This document shows positions 33,493 through 41,412 of a stretch of DNA of 64,000 bases, piece after piece. Source of the stretch: Paenibacillus lacisoli (lineage in GTDB: Bacteria; Bacillota; Bacilli; Paenibacillales; Paenibacillaceae); the NCBI RefSeq assembly GCF_030580655.1, contig NZ_JAUQTB010000004.1, positions 1 to 64,000 on the forward strand, given 5' to 3'. The notes below the pieces were generated by a model. The model ran no database searches, had not been told where the DNA came from, and saw only the letters and a program-made list of their open reading frames with translations. The stretch's first letter is position 1. Each line of letters starts with the position of its first letter. The position numbers were made by a program, and so were the translations under genes.

Positions 33493-34893
33493 TCAATTGT
33501 CCTGCTTGATGCCGGCGTCCGCTTCCCTGACGGCTGCCGCACAATAAAAGGCCATATCGCCAGTGACCTTCTCGCCAATCCGGGGCAGTACCCCTGCAAA
33601 CGTACCGCCGATAACAAATACGCCTGTCAGCAAATAACCGGCATAGCGGCCTTCCTCGGTCAGCACTTCTGCGGCCTGCATGGGCCACAAGCGCTGATAA
33701 ATCTTGGGCTGGTTCTCGTAATAGGCCGCAATCTGTTCGGCTTCCTGCTCTTCCTCGGTCAGCGGCCGGTCAGCCTCCCCTAGACCATCCAGACTAGGCG
33801 GCATGGCTGCCGCAGCTGTCTGCAGGTCTGCTTTCGTCCCCTCATGCAGCGCAGTACCCTTACCCTCACGCCCCCAATACCCCTTCGCGACATACGGCGT
33901 TCCGTTCTGCTCAAAAGGAGCGGGCTCAAAGTAGGTCGGCAGCAGATAGCGCTCGATCCAGTTCAGTTCTTCATCATCGAACAGACGAAATCCGCAGTAT
34001 TCAGGCGTCTGTTCATTACGCTCATACAGGGACCACAGCGTTGCCGTGAAGCCTTTACTCTGGGCAATCATCTGCCGCGGCGGATTGATCAGCCCCAGCC
34101 GTCTGGCTGCAGCCAGATCCATCAGTGCCTGCCCTACAGCTACCCCACTCTCTTCTTCTTCATCATGAATGAGGTATTCCAGCGGATAGAGCCTGTATAA
34201 GATATGCACCTGTCTGTCGCGATGGTACAACCCCTCGCCGGGCACAATCTCCAGCTCATGCAGCGGCGCAAAACAGACCGTAAAACCGGCTTCCCTGCAC
34301 ATCCTCATCAGATATTCTGTATTATGCCGATCCTCCAGATGCCAGTCATAGCAAGTGAACACCGCTTCGGTGCCCAAGCCCTGTCTCTCATAATGATTCA
34401 TGACTGTCTTAAACATACGGCGCAGCGTCTCATCCATTCCCCGGGAAGGTCCTGCATATGTAACCTTCGTTGCCTCGTTCTGCAAACGCAGGAGCTCTCT
34501 CTCCAGATAAGCGGCTTCAGGGATCCCTGTCGGTGTATCTGCATTGTTCTCGATGCACTTCAAGCCGTCCGCTCCCAGAATCCAATCCTGCCGGGTTATG
34601 CCTTGCGGCGCGTCATCTCTGCGAATCGCTGCGAGCAGTCCGGGATGAATGCCCAGCTGTTCCACCAGATAGCTGTCCGGCAGGTAGTCCTGCACAAACT
34701 GCATAACTTTGCGGTAGATTCGGTCAACGGCTTCGGCCGCTGTACGCAGCTCCTCCATCTCCGACTCTTCGTACAGGGTCAGCGCCGGAAGACAGTACTG
34801 CTTGCCATACATCCGGTGGTAAGGAATGGTACGTTCCAGCTCCCCCGTGAAAATCTCCTCATGCCCATAGGGCAGATGCAGCATTGTACGCAT
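33493..34893 (-). CDS. Glutathionylspermidine-synthase-like ATP-grasp ligase (YjfC family)
   Basis: A 466-residue protein of the GSP-synthase ATP-grasp family, cytoplasmic. Recognisable parts are CIENNADTPTGIPEA (about 113-127), DWHLEDRHNTEYL, the lysine-rich IAQSKGFTATLW segment and the GREGKGTALHEG loop near 340, which fits the ATP-binding part of the fold. True glutathionylspermidine is not expected here, so the acceptor is unknown; relatives are predicted peptide or polyamine ligases. GGGAGG lies 9 bases before the ATG. Operon mates (DUF350, lipoprotein) repeat the E. coli yjfL-yjfM-yjfC association. Confidence 0.85.
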   Translation of the reverse strand: MRTMLHLPYGHEEIFTGELERTIPYHRMYGKQYCLPALTLYEESEMEELRTAAEAVDRIYRKVMQFVQDYLPDSYLVEQLGIHPGLLAAIRRDDAPQGITRQDWILGADGLKCIENNADTPTGIPEAAYLERELLRLQNEATKVTYAGPSRGMDETLRRMFKTVMNHYERQGLGTEAVFTCYDWHLEDRHNTEYLMRMCREAGFTVCFAPLHELEIVPGEGLYHRDRQVHILYRLYPLEYLIHDEEEESGVAVGQALMDLAAARRLGLINPPRQMIAQSKGFTATLWSLYERNEQTPEYCGFRLFDDEELNWIERYLLPTYFEPAPFEQNGTPYVAKGYWGREGKGTALHEGTKADLQTAAAAMPPSLDGLGEADRPLTEEEQEAEQIAAYYENQPKIYQRLWPMQAAEVLTEEGRYAGYLLTGVFVIGGTFAGVLPRIGEKVTGDMAFYCAAAVREADAGIKQDN

Positions 34894-34898
34894 AGAGC

Positions 34899-35189
34899 CT
34901 AACCTCCCGAGAAAAAGCCGCTGTGCGAGCCGCCGCTGCCAAAACCGCTGGATTTGGCCCCACTCGAGTTGTAGCCCTTGGAGCTGTAGCCGCTGCCTGT
35001 GTAATGGTAGTAACCGCCGCCTCCCCCGCTGCTCCCCATGTATTCGCAGGAGTTATCAACCTGGGGATCACATTCGTCCTTACTGCCGCAGCCGGTCAGA
35101 ACGGCAGGCACCGCCAGCATGACCGCAAAAGCCATCATCTTGGCCCGCCTGCCAGGGTCCGGCTTTTTCACCGATTCACGCTCCTCCAT
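34899..35189 (-). CDS. Small Gly/Ser/Tyr-rich lipoprotein
   Basis: A 96-residue protein with a lipobox LTGC (Cys34) after a basic and hydrophobic signal. The mature part starts with a Cys-containing acidic stretch (DECDPQVDNSCEYMG) and then becomes a low-complexity Gly/Ser/Tyr tail. This matches the form of YjfM/YgiB-type lipoproteins but sequence identity cannot be judged. Its ATG overlaps the preceding stop (TGATG), so it is translationally coupled; the ligase follows after 5 bases. Confidence 0.8.
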   Translation of the reverse strand: MEERESVKKPDPGRRAKMMAFAVMLAVPAVLTGCGSKDECDPQVDNSCEYMGSSGGGGGYYHYTGSGYSSKGYNSSGAKSSGFGSGGSHSGFFSGG

Positions 35190-35743
35190 CAGAGATCCAC
35201 CTCCTTCAGGAAAAATAACAGCTTCTTGCGCTCCTCATCCAGAACGGAATACAGTACTTCATACGTCGTCTCCTGCTCTACTACATAATGATCCAGCAGG
35301 CGCTGTGCCCATTCCAGAACCATCAGGGAGGATGCGGCCTGTCCTTCTTGTTCCATAAACTGCTGCCCATCCCAAATCCAATATTCTCCGCTGTAGAGTG
35401 AACTGGTTCGGTTCAATGCAAATACGGCCTTCGTAATAGCTGAACGGTAGGGCTCCTCCACCTGGTCTGCAAATTCCGCAGCGTAGATGGAATGAGTCCC
35501 CTCTTCTGTCCGCTCATTCGAAATGTGCCCCCACAGCCGGCTGTGGATTAACGTTGCGTCTACCAGCTTGCGGAGAAATAATTCCGACTGCGGAACGGAT
35601 ACCTGCTCCAGGGTTCTGACTTCTTTCTGCTTTGTCTCCGACCATTCCCGATACGTAACTGAATAATAGATAGCGCTTCCCTTCCTTTCCGATCCTACCT
35701 TTATGAAACAGCAGATCATGAGCGTGACCAGCCAGAGCATCAA
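35189..35743 (-). CDS. Unknown protein with N-terminal membrane anchor
   Basis: Unrecognised 184-residue protein. The first 15 residues are a hydrophobic anchor or signal (MLWLVTLMICCFI); the rest is soluble and predicted helical with many Glu/Gln/Arg/Ser. Start is TTG 35743 (AAGGAG 9 bases upstream) or ATG 35740. First gene of the operon with the lipoprotein, ATP-grasp ligase and DUF350, to which it is presumably functionally linked. Confidence 0.7.
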   Translation of the reverse strand: MMLWLVTLMICCFIKVGSERKGSAIYYSVTYREWSETKQKEVRTLEQVSVPQSELFLRKLVDATLIHSRLWGHISNERTEEGTHSIYAAEFADQVEEPYRSAITKAVFALNRTSSLYSGEYWIWDGQQFMEQEGQAASSLMVLEWAQRLLDHYVVEQETTYEVLYSVLDEERKKLLFFLKEVDL

Positions 35744-36057
35744 CGAGCCTATCTCCTTGATCTGCCGGTACAGCCCAGGACCGTTTTATTCAACTTATGC
35801 AAAATATTCAAAATTCTGCATTCCCCAAATCTATACGTCATTTTACGCAATTCGGGTGCAATTGAAAATGATATTTCATGGAATGAATCGTTTATCCTAT
35901 GAATTTCTCTGCGGACCGCTGCAGTCCTTTTAGTTCGCAAGGCGCAGGAGAAAGGAAACAGACCGTCATCTCCTCGATGACGGCCTGTTGATTTTGGGCA
36001 AAGCCCGGTCTCCCACAAGCTGCAGATATCCGTACGACGATCTGCAGATCCAGCCTG
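35744..36057. other. Intergenic region before the ligase operon
   Basis: About 310 bases with no gene. It must hold the ligase-operon promoter; TTGAAT-17-TAAAAC near 35815 is only a weak candidate. The hairpin at 35957-35989 lies in its distal part. Confidence 0.5.
35957..35989. terminator. Terminator of the VanY-like gene (possibly bidirectional)
   Basis: AACAG-CCGTCAT pairs with ATGACGG-CTGTT with one mismatch and a 7-base loop. It lies 70 bases past the stop at 36058; leftward tail is TTTCCTTT, rightward TGATTTT. Confidence 0.6.
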
Positions 36058-36948
36058 CTACAGCTTTATATTCGCTTCATCAAAATATTCTTCCAGCGAC
36101 AGGCCGCTCTTCGCGACATCGGGTGCAAGCTCCGTACCAATATAACGGATATGCCACGGCTCATATTCATATCCGGTCTCCGTCTCTTTGCCCTTCAAAT
36201 ACCGGATCACAAAGCCGTATTCTGCAGCATGCTCTGCGAGCCACTGGCCCTCCCGGGTATCCCCGAAGCTCTGCTCCAATGCGTTGCCGGCGCTGGGGCT
36301 TGATACATCGATAGCCAGACCGGTCTGGTGCTCACTGGAGCCTGGGAAGGCGCTGACCTTATCGGTATATTCCTGCCCTTTCGTCCGTACGTTGTTGTTA
36401 TAAATCGAGACCTGCCGTTCATAGGAACGGTACCCGGACACGGCGCGCAGCTCAATATCTGCACTTTCCGCTCCTGCGAACAGCTTCTCCAGCGCTTCTG
36501 CCGCTTCCTTGCGCATATGGCGCTTCTCATGCGGACCATCGAAGCTGAACGGCACATTCGGCTCGACCAGATCCGGCGGCACATATCCTTCTGGCAGCAA
36601 ACGCTGTTTATCTACGATGACGGTCATCGCCTCCGCGTTCGTGACAACGGCATGCTCGCCTTCTTCCTTAATCGTCTTCTGCAGGGCGCTCTGGCTGCGC
36701 AGTGCCATCACCGGATCTGCCGGTTCCGCCGACGCTGGCGGCGGCGACTGCAGCTGCTGCGCCGATTGTTCCCCCGAGCCTCCCTGCTGACAGCCTGCCA
36801 GCAGCAGACCGGGAAGCATCAGAACCGACATCCATAGGGATAGACGGCGCCGGTTGGCCTGCGGCCGTCCGGTCACCTGCCCTGCCGATGTGAATTCCTG
36901 CTGTGTTTCTGTCCGAGTGACGTCCTTCCGTTTCCCGTTAGCTCTCAT
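36058..36948 (-). CDS. D-alanyl-D-alanine carboxypeptidase lipoprotein, VanY/M15B family
   Basis: A zinc carboxypeptidase removing the terminal D-Ala of peptidoglycan precursors, anchored outside the membrane. Lipobox LLAGC (Cys53) follows a long basic cytoplasmic head and hydrophobic segment. Active-site residues: SGYRSYERQ (170-178), H206 and D213 in SEHQTGLAIDV, and E262/H265 in EPWHIRYIG. The ATG at 36948 has GGAG 9 bases upstream; the frame is open from 37158. No vanR/S/H/A genes are near, so this is a housekeeping enzyme and does not indicate vancomycin resistance. Confidence 0.9.
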   Translation of the reverse strand: MRANGKRKDVTRTETQQEFTSAGQVTGRPQANRRRLSLWMSVLMLPGLLLAGCQQGGSGEQSAQQLQSPPPASAEPADPVMALRSQSALQKTIKEEGEHAVVTNAEAMTVIVDKQRLLPEGYVPPDLVEPNVPFSFDGPHEKRHMRKEAAEALEKLFAGAESADIELRAVSGYRSYERQVSIYNNNVRTKGQEYTDKVSAFPGSSEHQTGLAIDVSSPSAGNALEQSFGDTREGQWLAEHAAEYGFVIRYLKGKETETGYEYEPWHIRYIGTELAPDVAKSGLSLEEYFDEANIKL

Positions 36949-37156
36949 TTCCAAAACTCCTCTGATTTCTTTCATACATTCATTAGCACGCCCGCGGCAT
37001 GCTCGTCCATAACACCGACGGTTTACACCGGACCCGAAGTCCGGCCTCTCCTGCTTACAGATGCCTGACGGCACCCTTCGTCTTCCGTACCAGTATACTT
37101 GAAATGCCGACACGGTTCCACGGCAATTGTTGATTCCTGTCGTCTCCGGCAGCAGC

Positions 37157-37197
37157 AAAAAAAGCGATATGCCGGCGTCCCCGCCTTCATATCGCTT
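37157..37197 (-). terminator. Terminator of the Ala-rich gene
   Basis: AAGCGATATG pairs with CATATCGCTT round a GC-rich 16-base loop and is followed leftward by seven T, 17 bases past the stop. Confidence 0.85.
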
Positions 37198-37213
37198 CCT
37201 TCCTGCCGGACTG

Positions 37214-37912
37214 CTAGCGCGGCGGTTTGACCGCCCCCGCCGCCAAGGTGCGCGCGGCTTCGGCGGTACGGGCGCGTACCAGCGCCAGTCCCTCCGCCGC
37301 GCGCGGCTGGCCGGGCAGCAGCGCTGCGAGCCCGGCTGGCGGTTCCTGCGGCTGCAGCTCCTGCGGCAGCCGCACTTCCACGCTGCTGAAGCCGGGTCCC
37401 GGCTGATGCAGCGTGCCGGCCGCGGCCGCTTCGGCGATCCAGTCGCCGACTGCGCCCGCGGCGCCGCGGGCTTCGCCCCGCACAGCCGGTTCGGCGGCGG
37501 GTGCGCGCCGCGGCGCTCCCTGGGCGGCGAGTTCCTCCGCCCAGCTGCCGAACACGCCCGCCAGCAGCTCGGCGCGCGGCAGACCCGCCAGCGCCAGCCG
37601 CAGCAGCGGCTCGGCGGTCAGGGCCTCCCGCACGGCTTCCGCCAACGCGCGGGGTGGTTCGCTGCCGTCCTCGGCGGCAGCATCATCCGGCAGCGGCGGC
37701 AGCAGCGCCGCCACGGCCGGTGCCGGCTCGCCCTGCAGGAGCCGGTACAGCTCTATCGGCCGCGCCTGCAGGCGGGCCAGCAGCTGGGCGCGGGCGGCGT
37801 CGCCAAGCCGCGCGCCGGTGCCGGCCAGCCGCACAGCTGTGCCGTCCGCACTGCGGACGACAGCGCTCCAGCGGCCGGTCTCGATGGTCAGCTCTACGTT
37901 GTATGCACTCAC
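37214..37912 (-). CDS. Alanine-rich hypothetical protein of unusually high GC
   Basis: Unrecognised 232-residue protein, dominated by Ala (about a quarter of residues), Leu, Arg, Glu, Pro and Gly, with no Cys, signal or membrane helix. The ends (IETGRWSAVVRS; GFSSVEVRLPQELQPQ) are normal sequence; the centre is low-complexity and helical. By inspection the gene is far more GC-rich than its neighbours. The GTG at 37912 has GAGAGGGG 6-7 bases upstream. It follows the Snf2 helicase gene on the same strand by 137 bases and ends at a strong terminator, so co-expression is likely. Confidence 0.7.
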   Translation of the reverse strand: MSAYNVELTIETGRWSAVVRSADGTAVRLAGTGARLGDAARAQLLARLQARPIELYRLLQGEPAPAVAALLPPLPDDAAAEDGSEPPRALAEAVREALTAEPLLRLALAGLPRAELLAGVFGSWAEELAAQGAPRRAPAAEPAVRGEARGAAGAVGDWIAEAAAAGTLHQPGPGFSSVEVRLPQELQPQEPPAGLAALLPGQPRAAEGLALVRARTAEAARTLAAGAVKPPR

Positions 37913-38049
37913 TTCCGCCACCCCTCTCGTCTTTGTCTTCTCTGCCTGTATCGGTAACGGTACTGTTTAAAATCCGGTTGGAATCCGGCCGTCTTCCATT
38001 GCAGAGCCGGCTGCCGATCGGAACACATGGGCATCACAACCGGGTCCGA

Positions 38050-41000
38050 TCAGATCCACGATTCACTCTGCAGTGCGATCAGGCCGCGGAGATCCTCATC
38101 CGACATTTCCGTCAGCCAGTTCTCACCGGAGCCGACGACCTGCTCGGAGAGCATTTTCTTACTGTCGATCAGCTCGTCAATCCGTTCCTCCAGTGTGCCC
38201 TGACAGATGAGCTTGTGCACCTGCACATTTTTGCTCTGTCCGATGCGGAACACCCGGTCGGTGGCCTGGTTCTCCACAGCCGGGTTCCACCAGCGGTCAT
38301 AGTGAATAACGTGGCTGGCCCGGGTCAGGTTGAGCCCTACTCCGCCTGCCCTCAGGGAGAGCACAAACAAGGAGGGGCCTTCCCCTTTCTGAAACTGATC
38401 TACCATTTCGTCCCGCCGCGGCTTCGGCAGCCCGCCATGCAGGAAGAACGGCGTTTCACCGTAACGCTGGCCAAGCTTAGCCACGAGCAGCTCACCCATG
38501 GATACGTACTGGGTGAAGATCAGCGCGGCTTCCCCGTTCTCGCGTATGGAATCAACGAGTTCCAGCAGATGCTCCATCTTGCCGGAGGCCTCTGCCTTCG
38601 CAGAATCAGCCCGGCCGCCAAGCAGCACCGGATGATCACAAATCTGCTTGAGTTTCGTCAGCGAAGCCAGCACCAGACCCTTACGGGCAATGCCGCGCTG
38701 GCCGTCCAGCTCACCCATCAGCTGGTTAACCACACCCTGATACATGCCTGCCTGCTCCGGTGTCAGGGAACAGTAAGACTTCAGCTCCAGCTTCTCCGGC
38801 AGATCCTTACGGATGTCCGGATCGCTCTTGAGCCGCCGCAGCATGAAGGGCGCGACCAGCCGGTGCAGCTGGCGCAGCGCCACGTTCCGTTCCTCTCCGC
38901 TGCCGCTGTAGCGGGAACGGAAGGAAGCTGCTGTTCCGAGGTAACCGGGATTCAGGAACTGGAAGATCGACCACAGCTCGCTGAGCCGGTTCTCCACAGG
39001 AGTGCCCGTCATCGCAATGCGGTGCGGAGCCTGCAGCTTGAGCACGCTCTGTGCCTGCTTCGTGCGGTGGTTCTTGATGTATTGGGCCTCATCCAGAATG
39101 ATGGAGGACCACAGCACGGCAGCCAGATCGGCACCGTCACGGCCTGCAAGATGATAGGTGGTCAGCACAATATCGTGCTGCTCCGCCTCCCGGTGAAACT
39201 GGGTACCGCGCAGCCGCTGACTGCCATGATGAATATACAGCGACAGATCCGGTGCAAAGCGCTGCAGTTCCCGCTGCCAGTTGCCCAGCAGCGAGGTCGG
39301 GCAGACAATCAGCGCCGGACGCAGTGCCTCGCCTGCACCCGCTCGCTCCCGTCCATCCAGCAGACAGGTGATAACCTGAATCGTTTTGCCAAGGCCCATA
39401 TCATCAGCAAGACACACCCCAAAGCCCAGATCCCTCATAGATGCCAGCCATTGATATCCCCGCTTCTGATAGGGTCTCAGCTCCCCGTGAAGCTCTTCCG
39501 GCACGGGCCGAGGCTCCATGTGTCTCAGCAGCGAGCCGTCCACCAGCGAAGAGAGCCGTCCGACAGACTCAGCTCCGAAGACGGCCATCCCCTTCCAGGT
39601 AAGCTCTTCTTCACCGTCGTCGCCGGCGGCCAGATGCATCCACTCGCCTAGCGTCATCTCGCCTTCTTCCCCGCGTTTGATGTATCGCAGCACCTGGCGG
39701 ATCTCCTTGAGATCGACTTCAATCCATTCACCGTTCAGCTGGACAAAAGGCATATTCGCCGCAACCAGCCGTTCCAGCTCTTCGGTCGTCACTGCCCGTC
39801 CGCCGAGAACGGCTTCCGGTTCAAACGTAACAATCTGGCCCAGCCCAAGGGCAGATATACCTTCCTCCCGGACCGCCTCCTGCTGCTTCTGCATTTTGAG
39901 CCGCAGGCCGGCCCTGCGCTTGCCTTCACGGCTCCACCGGGAAGGCAGTTGAATCGTTACCCCGCTGCGCTGAAGCAGCGGTACGGATTCTACCAGAAAG
40001 CGGAAAAACACTTCGGCTTCCAGTTCGGCCGCTTCGGGATACGGGATGCACAGCGCATCTTCCAGGACCGGTGCCTGCGCGGCGGCCTGCCCCAGCGCCT
40101 TCAGCAGCTGCTCATGCACCGAGGTGTAACGGAGACTGCCATGCTCCAGGTCCTGCTCCGGATGGCGCCAGATCGCGGCGGCCGGCAGACGCATGCCGGG
40201 TTCCGCATCGCTCTCCGCCCAAAAACTGATGCGCCACAAATGCTGTCCCTCCTCCAGCGGAGGTTCCAGACGCAGCAGCAGACGCAGACGGGCTTCCGCC
40301 GGCTGTATTTCCTCCTGCTCCTCGAAAGGAACAGATGAATTCCATACCCCCATAATAACTTCACCGAGCTCGGCCAGCTCGGGAGCCGTTCCCTGTACCG
40401 GAATTTGTCTCCCTCCGGTAAGCAGGCTGTTCCACCACAATTCAGCAAGCGGTGAAGAACCCCGCCGGTAATTGACTCTATATTTGGCAATCTCCCGGTC
40501 CATCGTCTCCAGCACGGCAGATGCCTCACCCTGAATGACCGCAGCCATGAAGGAATGCAGCACAATGGCCCCAGCCTCCTCGCGGGTTGCTGGCTCATTA
40601 CCCGCCAGTGCCGCAGGCGCTGACAAGCAGATGGCCGGCATCGACGCGGCCAGCTGCAGGAAGCGCTGACGTTCCTCATTGCCGAGCAGACTTGGAGACC
40701 ATACACCGATGGCCGCCTCCTGGCCGCCCCTGCGACGGGCTCCGGTCTGCGGCGCCGGCACGAGCGCCGGTTGAATGGCGCCGCGCTGCATCAGCTCTGC
40801 AGCAAACCGGGCCGCCTTCGCCCAATACAGCATTTCGCCGCCCGGTTCAATCCCGGCACGGCGGCAGTGCTCCTCATTCAACGTGAGCAGCAGCCGAAAG
40901 GCATCGCGCGGCGTCAGCGCCAGCCCTTCCAGCGTGCGTCCCAGCAGGCCGCGGCGTTTGCCGCCGCGGCCGCTGTCCCGGGAAGGTCCGGGAACCCGCA

Positions 41001-41163
41001 GCTCCGCCAGGCGCAGCGCTGCCGATTGGAACGGGCGGTAGCCGCTATTCAATTCCAGCCGGCGTACAACGGCACTCCACGCGTCGACGCGCGGCTCCGA
41101 TGTTTCACCGGACAAACAGAAAAATACATCTCCGAGCCAAACTCCATACAGCGGTTGATTCAT
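38050..41163 (-). CDS. ywqA: Snf2-family helicase with N-terminal associated domain (YwqA type)
   Basis: A 1037-residue Snf2-type ATPase, close in layout to Bacillus YwqA. The N-terminal half (about 1-550) is the bacterial Snf2-associated region; the ATPase has DDMGLGKT (about 586-593), DEAQYIKN (about 689), MTGTPVENR, and C-terminal RAGGVGLNL and QATDRVFRIGQ (about 965). Such proteins translocate on DNA and their cellular role is unclear; YwqA lies with a SWIM zinc-finger protein in Bacillus, which is not seen here. GGGAGATAAGAC precedes the ATG. Confidence 0.9.
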   Translation of the reverse strand: MNQPLYGVWLGDVFFCLSGETSEPRVDAWSAVVRRLELNSGYRPFQSAALRLAELRVPGPSRDSGRGGKRRGLLGRTLEGLALTPRDAFRLLLTLNEEHCRRAGIEPGGEMLYWAKAARFAAELMQRGAIQPALVPAPQTGARRRGGQEAAIGVWSPSLLGNEERQRFLQLAASMPAICLSAPAALAGNEPATREEAGAIVLHSFMAAVIQGEASAVLETMDREIAKYRVNYRRGSSPLAELWWNSLLTGGRQIPVQGTAPELAELGEVIMGVWNSSVPFEEQEEIQPAEARLRLLLRLEPPLEEGQHLWRISFWAESDAEPGMRLPAAAIWRHPEQDLEHGSLRYTSVHEQLLKALGQAAAQAPVLEDALCIPYPEAAELEAEVFFRFLVESVPLLQRSGVTIQLPSRWSREGKRRAGLRLKMQKQQEAVREEGISALGLGQIVTFEPEAVLGGRAVTTEELERLVAANMPFVQLNGEWIEVDLKEIRQVLRYIKRGEEGEMTLGEWMHLAAGDDGEEELTWKGMAVFGAESVGRLSSLVDGSLLRHMEPRPVPEELHGELRPYQKRGYQWLASMRDLGFGVCLADDMGLGKTIQVITCLLDGRERAGAGEALRPALIVCPTSLLGNWQRELQRFAPDLSLYIHHGSQRLRGTQFHREAEQHDIVLTTYHLAGRDGADLAAVLWSSIILDEAQYIKNHRTKQAQSVLKLQAPHRIAMTGTPVENRLSELWSIFQFLNPGYLGTAASFRSRYSGSGEERNVALRQLHRLVAPFMLRRLKSDPDIRKDLPEKLELKSYCSLTPEQAGMYQGVVNQLMGELDGQRGIARKGLVLASLTKLKQICDHPVLLGGRADSAKAEASGKMEHLLELVDSIRENGEAALIFTQYVSMGELLVAKLGQRYGETPFFLHGGLPKPRRDEMVDQFQKGEGPSLFVLSLRAGGVGLNLTRASHVIHYDRWWNPAVENQATDRVFRIGQSKNVQVHKLICQGTLEERIDELIDSKKMLSEQVVGSGENWLTEMSDEDLRGLIALQSESWI

Positions 41164-41329
41164 GTCTTATCTCCCGTCCAGCCTTTCGCATTGTTACTCT
41201 TCATCATATACGAAAATGTGAGGTTTTAAAAACCTTTCCTGAATCCTAATCGAGTTTAGTCTACCTAAACAGCATAAAATCAGCAGGTTTTGCTTGAAGC
41301 AGCTGTCTCCCCCATTACCCGGAAACAGC

Positions 41330-41364
41330 AAAAAGCACCCTCTTTCCTCCGAAGAAGAGGGTGC
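41330..41364 (-). terminator. Terminator of the GH31 operon
   Basis: GCACCCTCTT pairs with AAGAGGGTGC and is followed leftward by TTTTTG, 50 bases past the GH31 stop. Confidence 0.88.
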
Positions 41365-41412
41365 CTGCATATTCTTTCAGTTGAGCTTGACATAGAAGCC
41401 TTACCCTTCGCT

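Noticed and set aside
33493..34893. True glutathionylspermidine synthetase
   Set aside because: Bacillota of this kind use other thiols and the protein lacks the amidase half; only the ATP-grasp family link is supported.
36058..36948. VanY-type carboxypeptidase as a sign of glycopeptide resistance
   Set aside because: No vanR, vanS, vanH or vanA-type genes are nearby; M15B carboxypeptidases are common housekeeping enzymes in Paenibacillus.
37501..39651. A 716-residue open frame opposite the Ala-rich and Snf2 genes
   Set aside because: It is a shadow of GC-rich coding DNA on the minus strand, with no ribosome site and no family resemblance.
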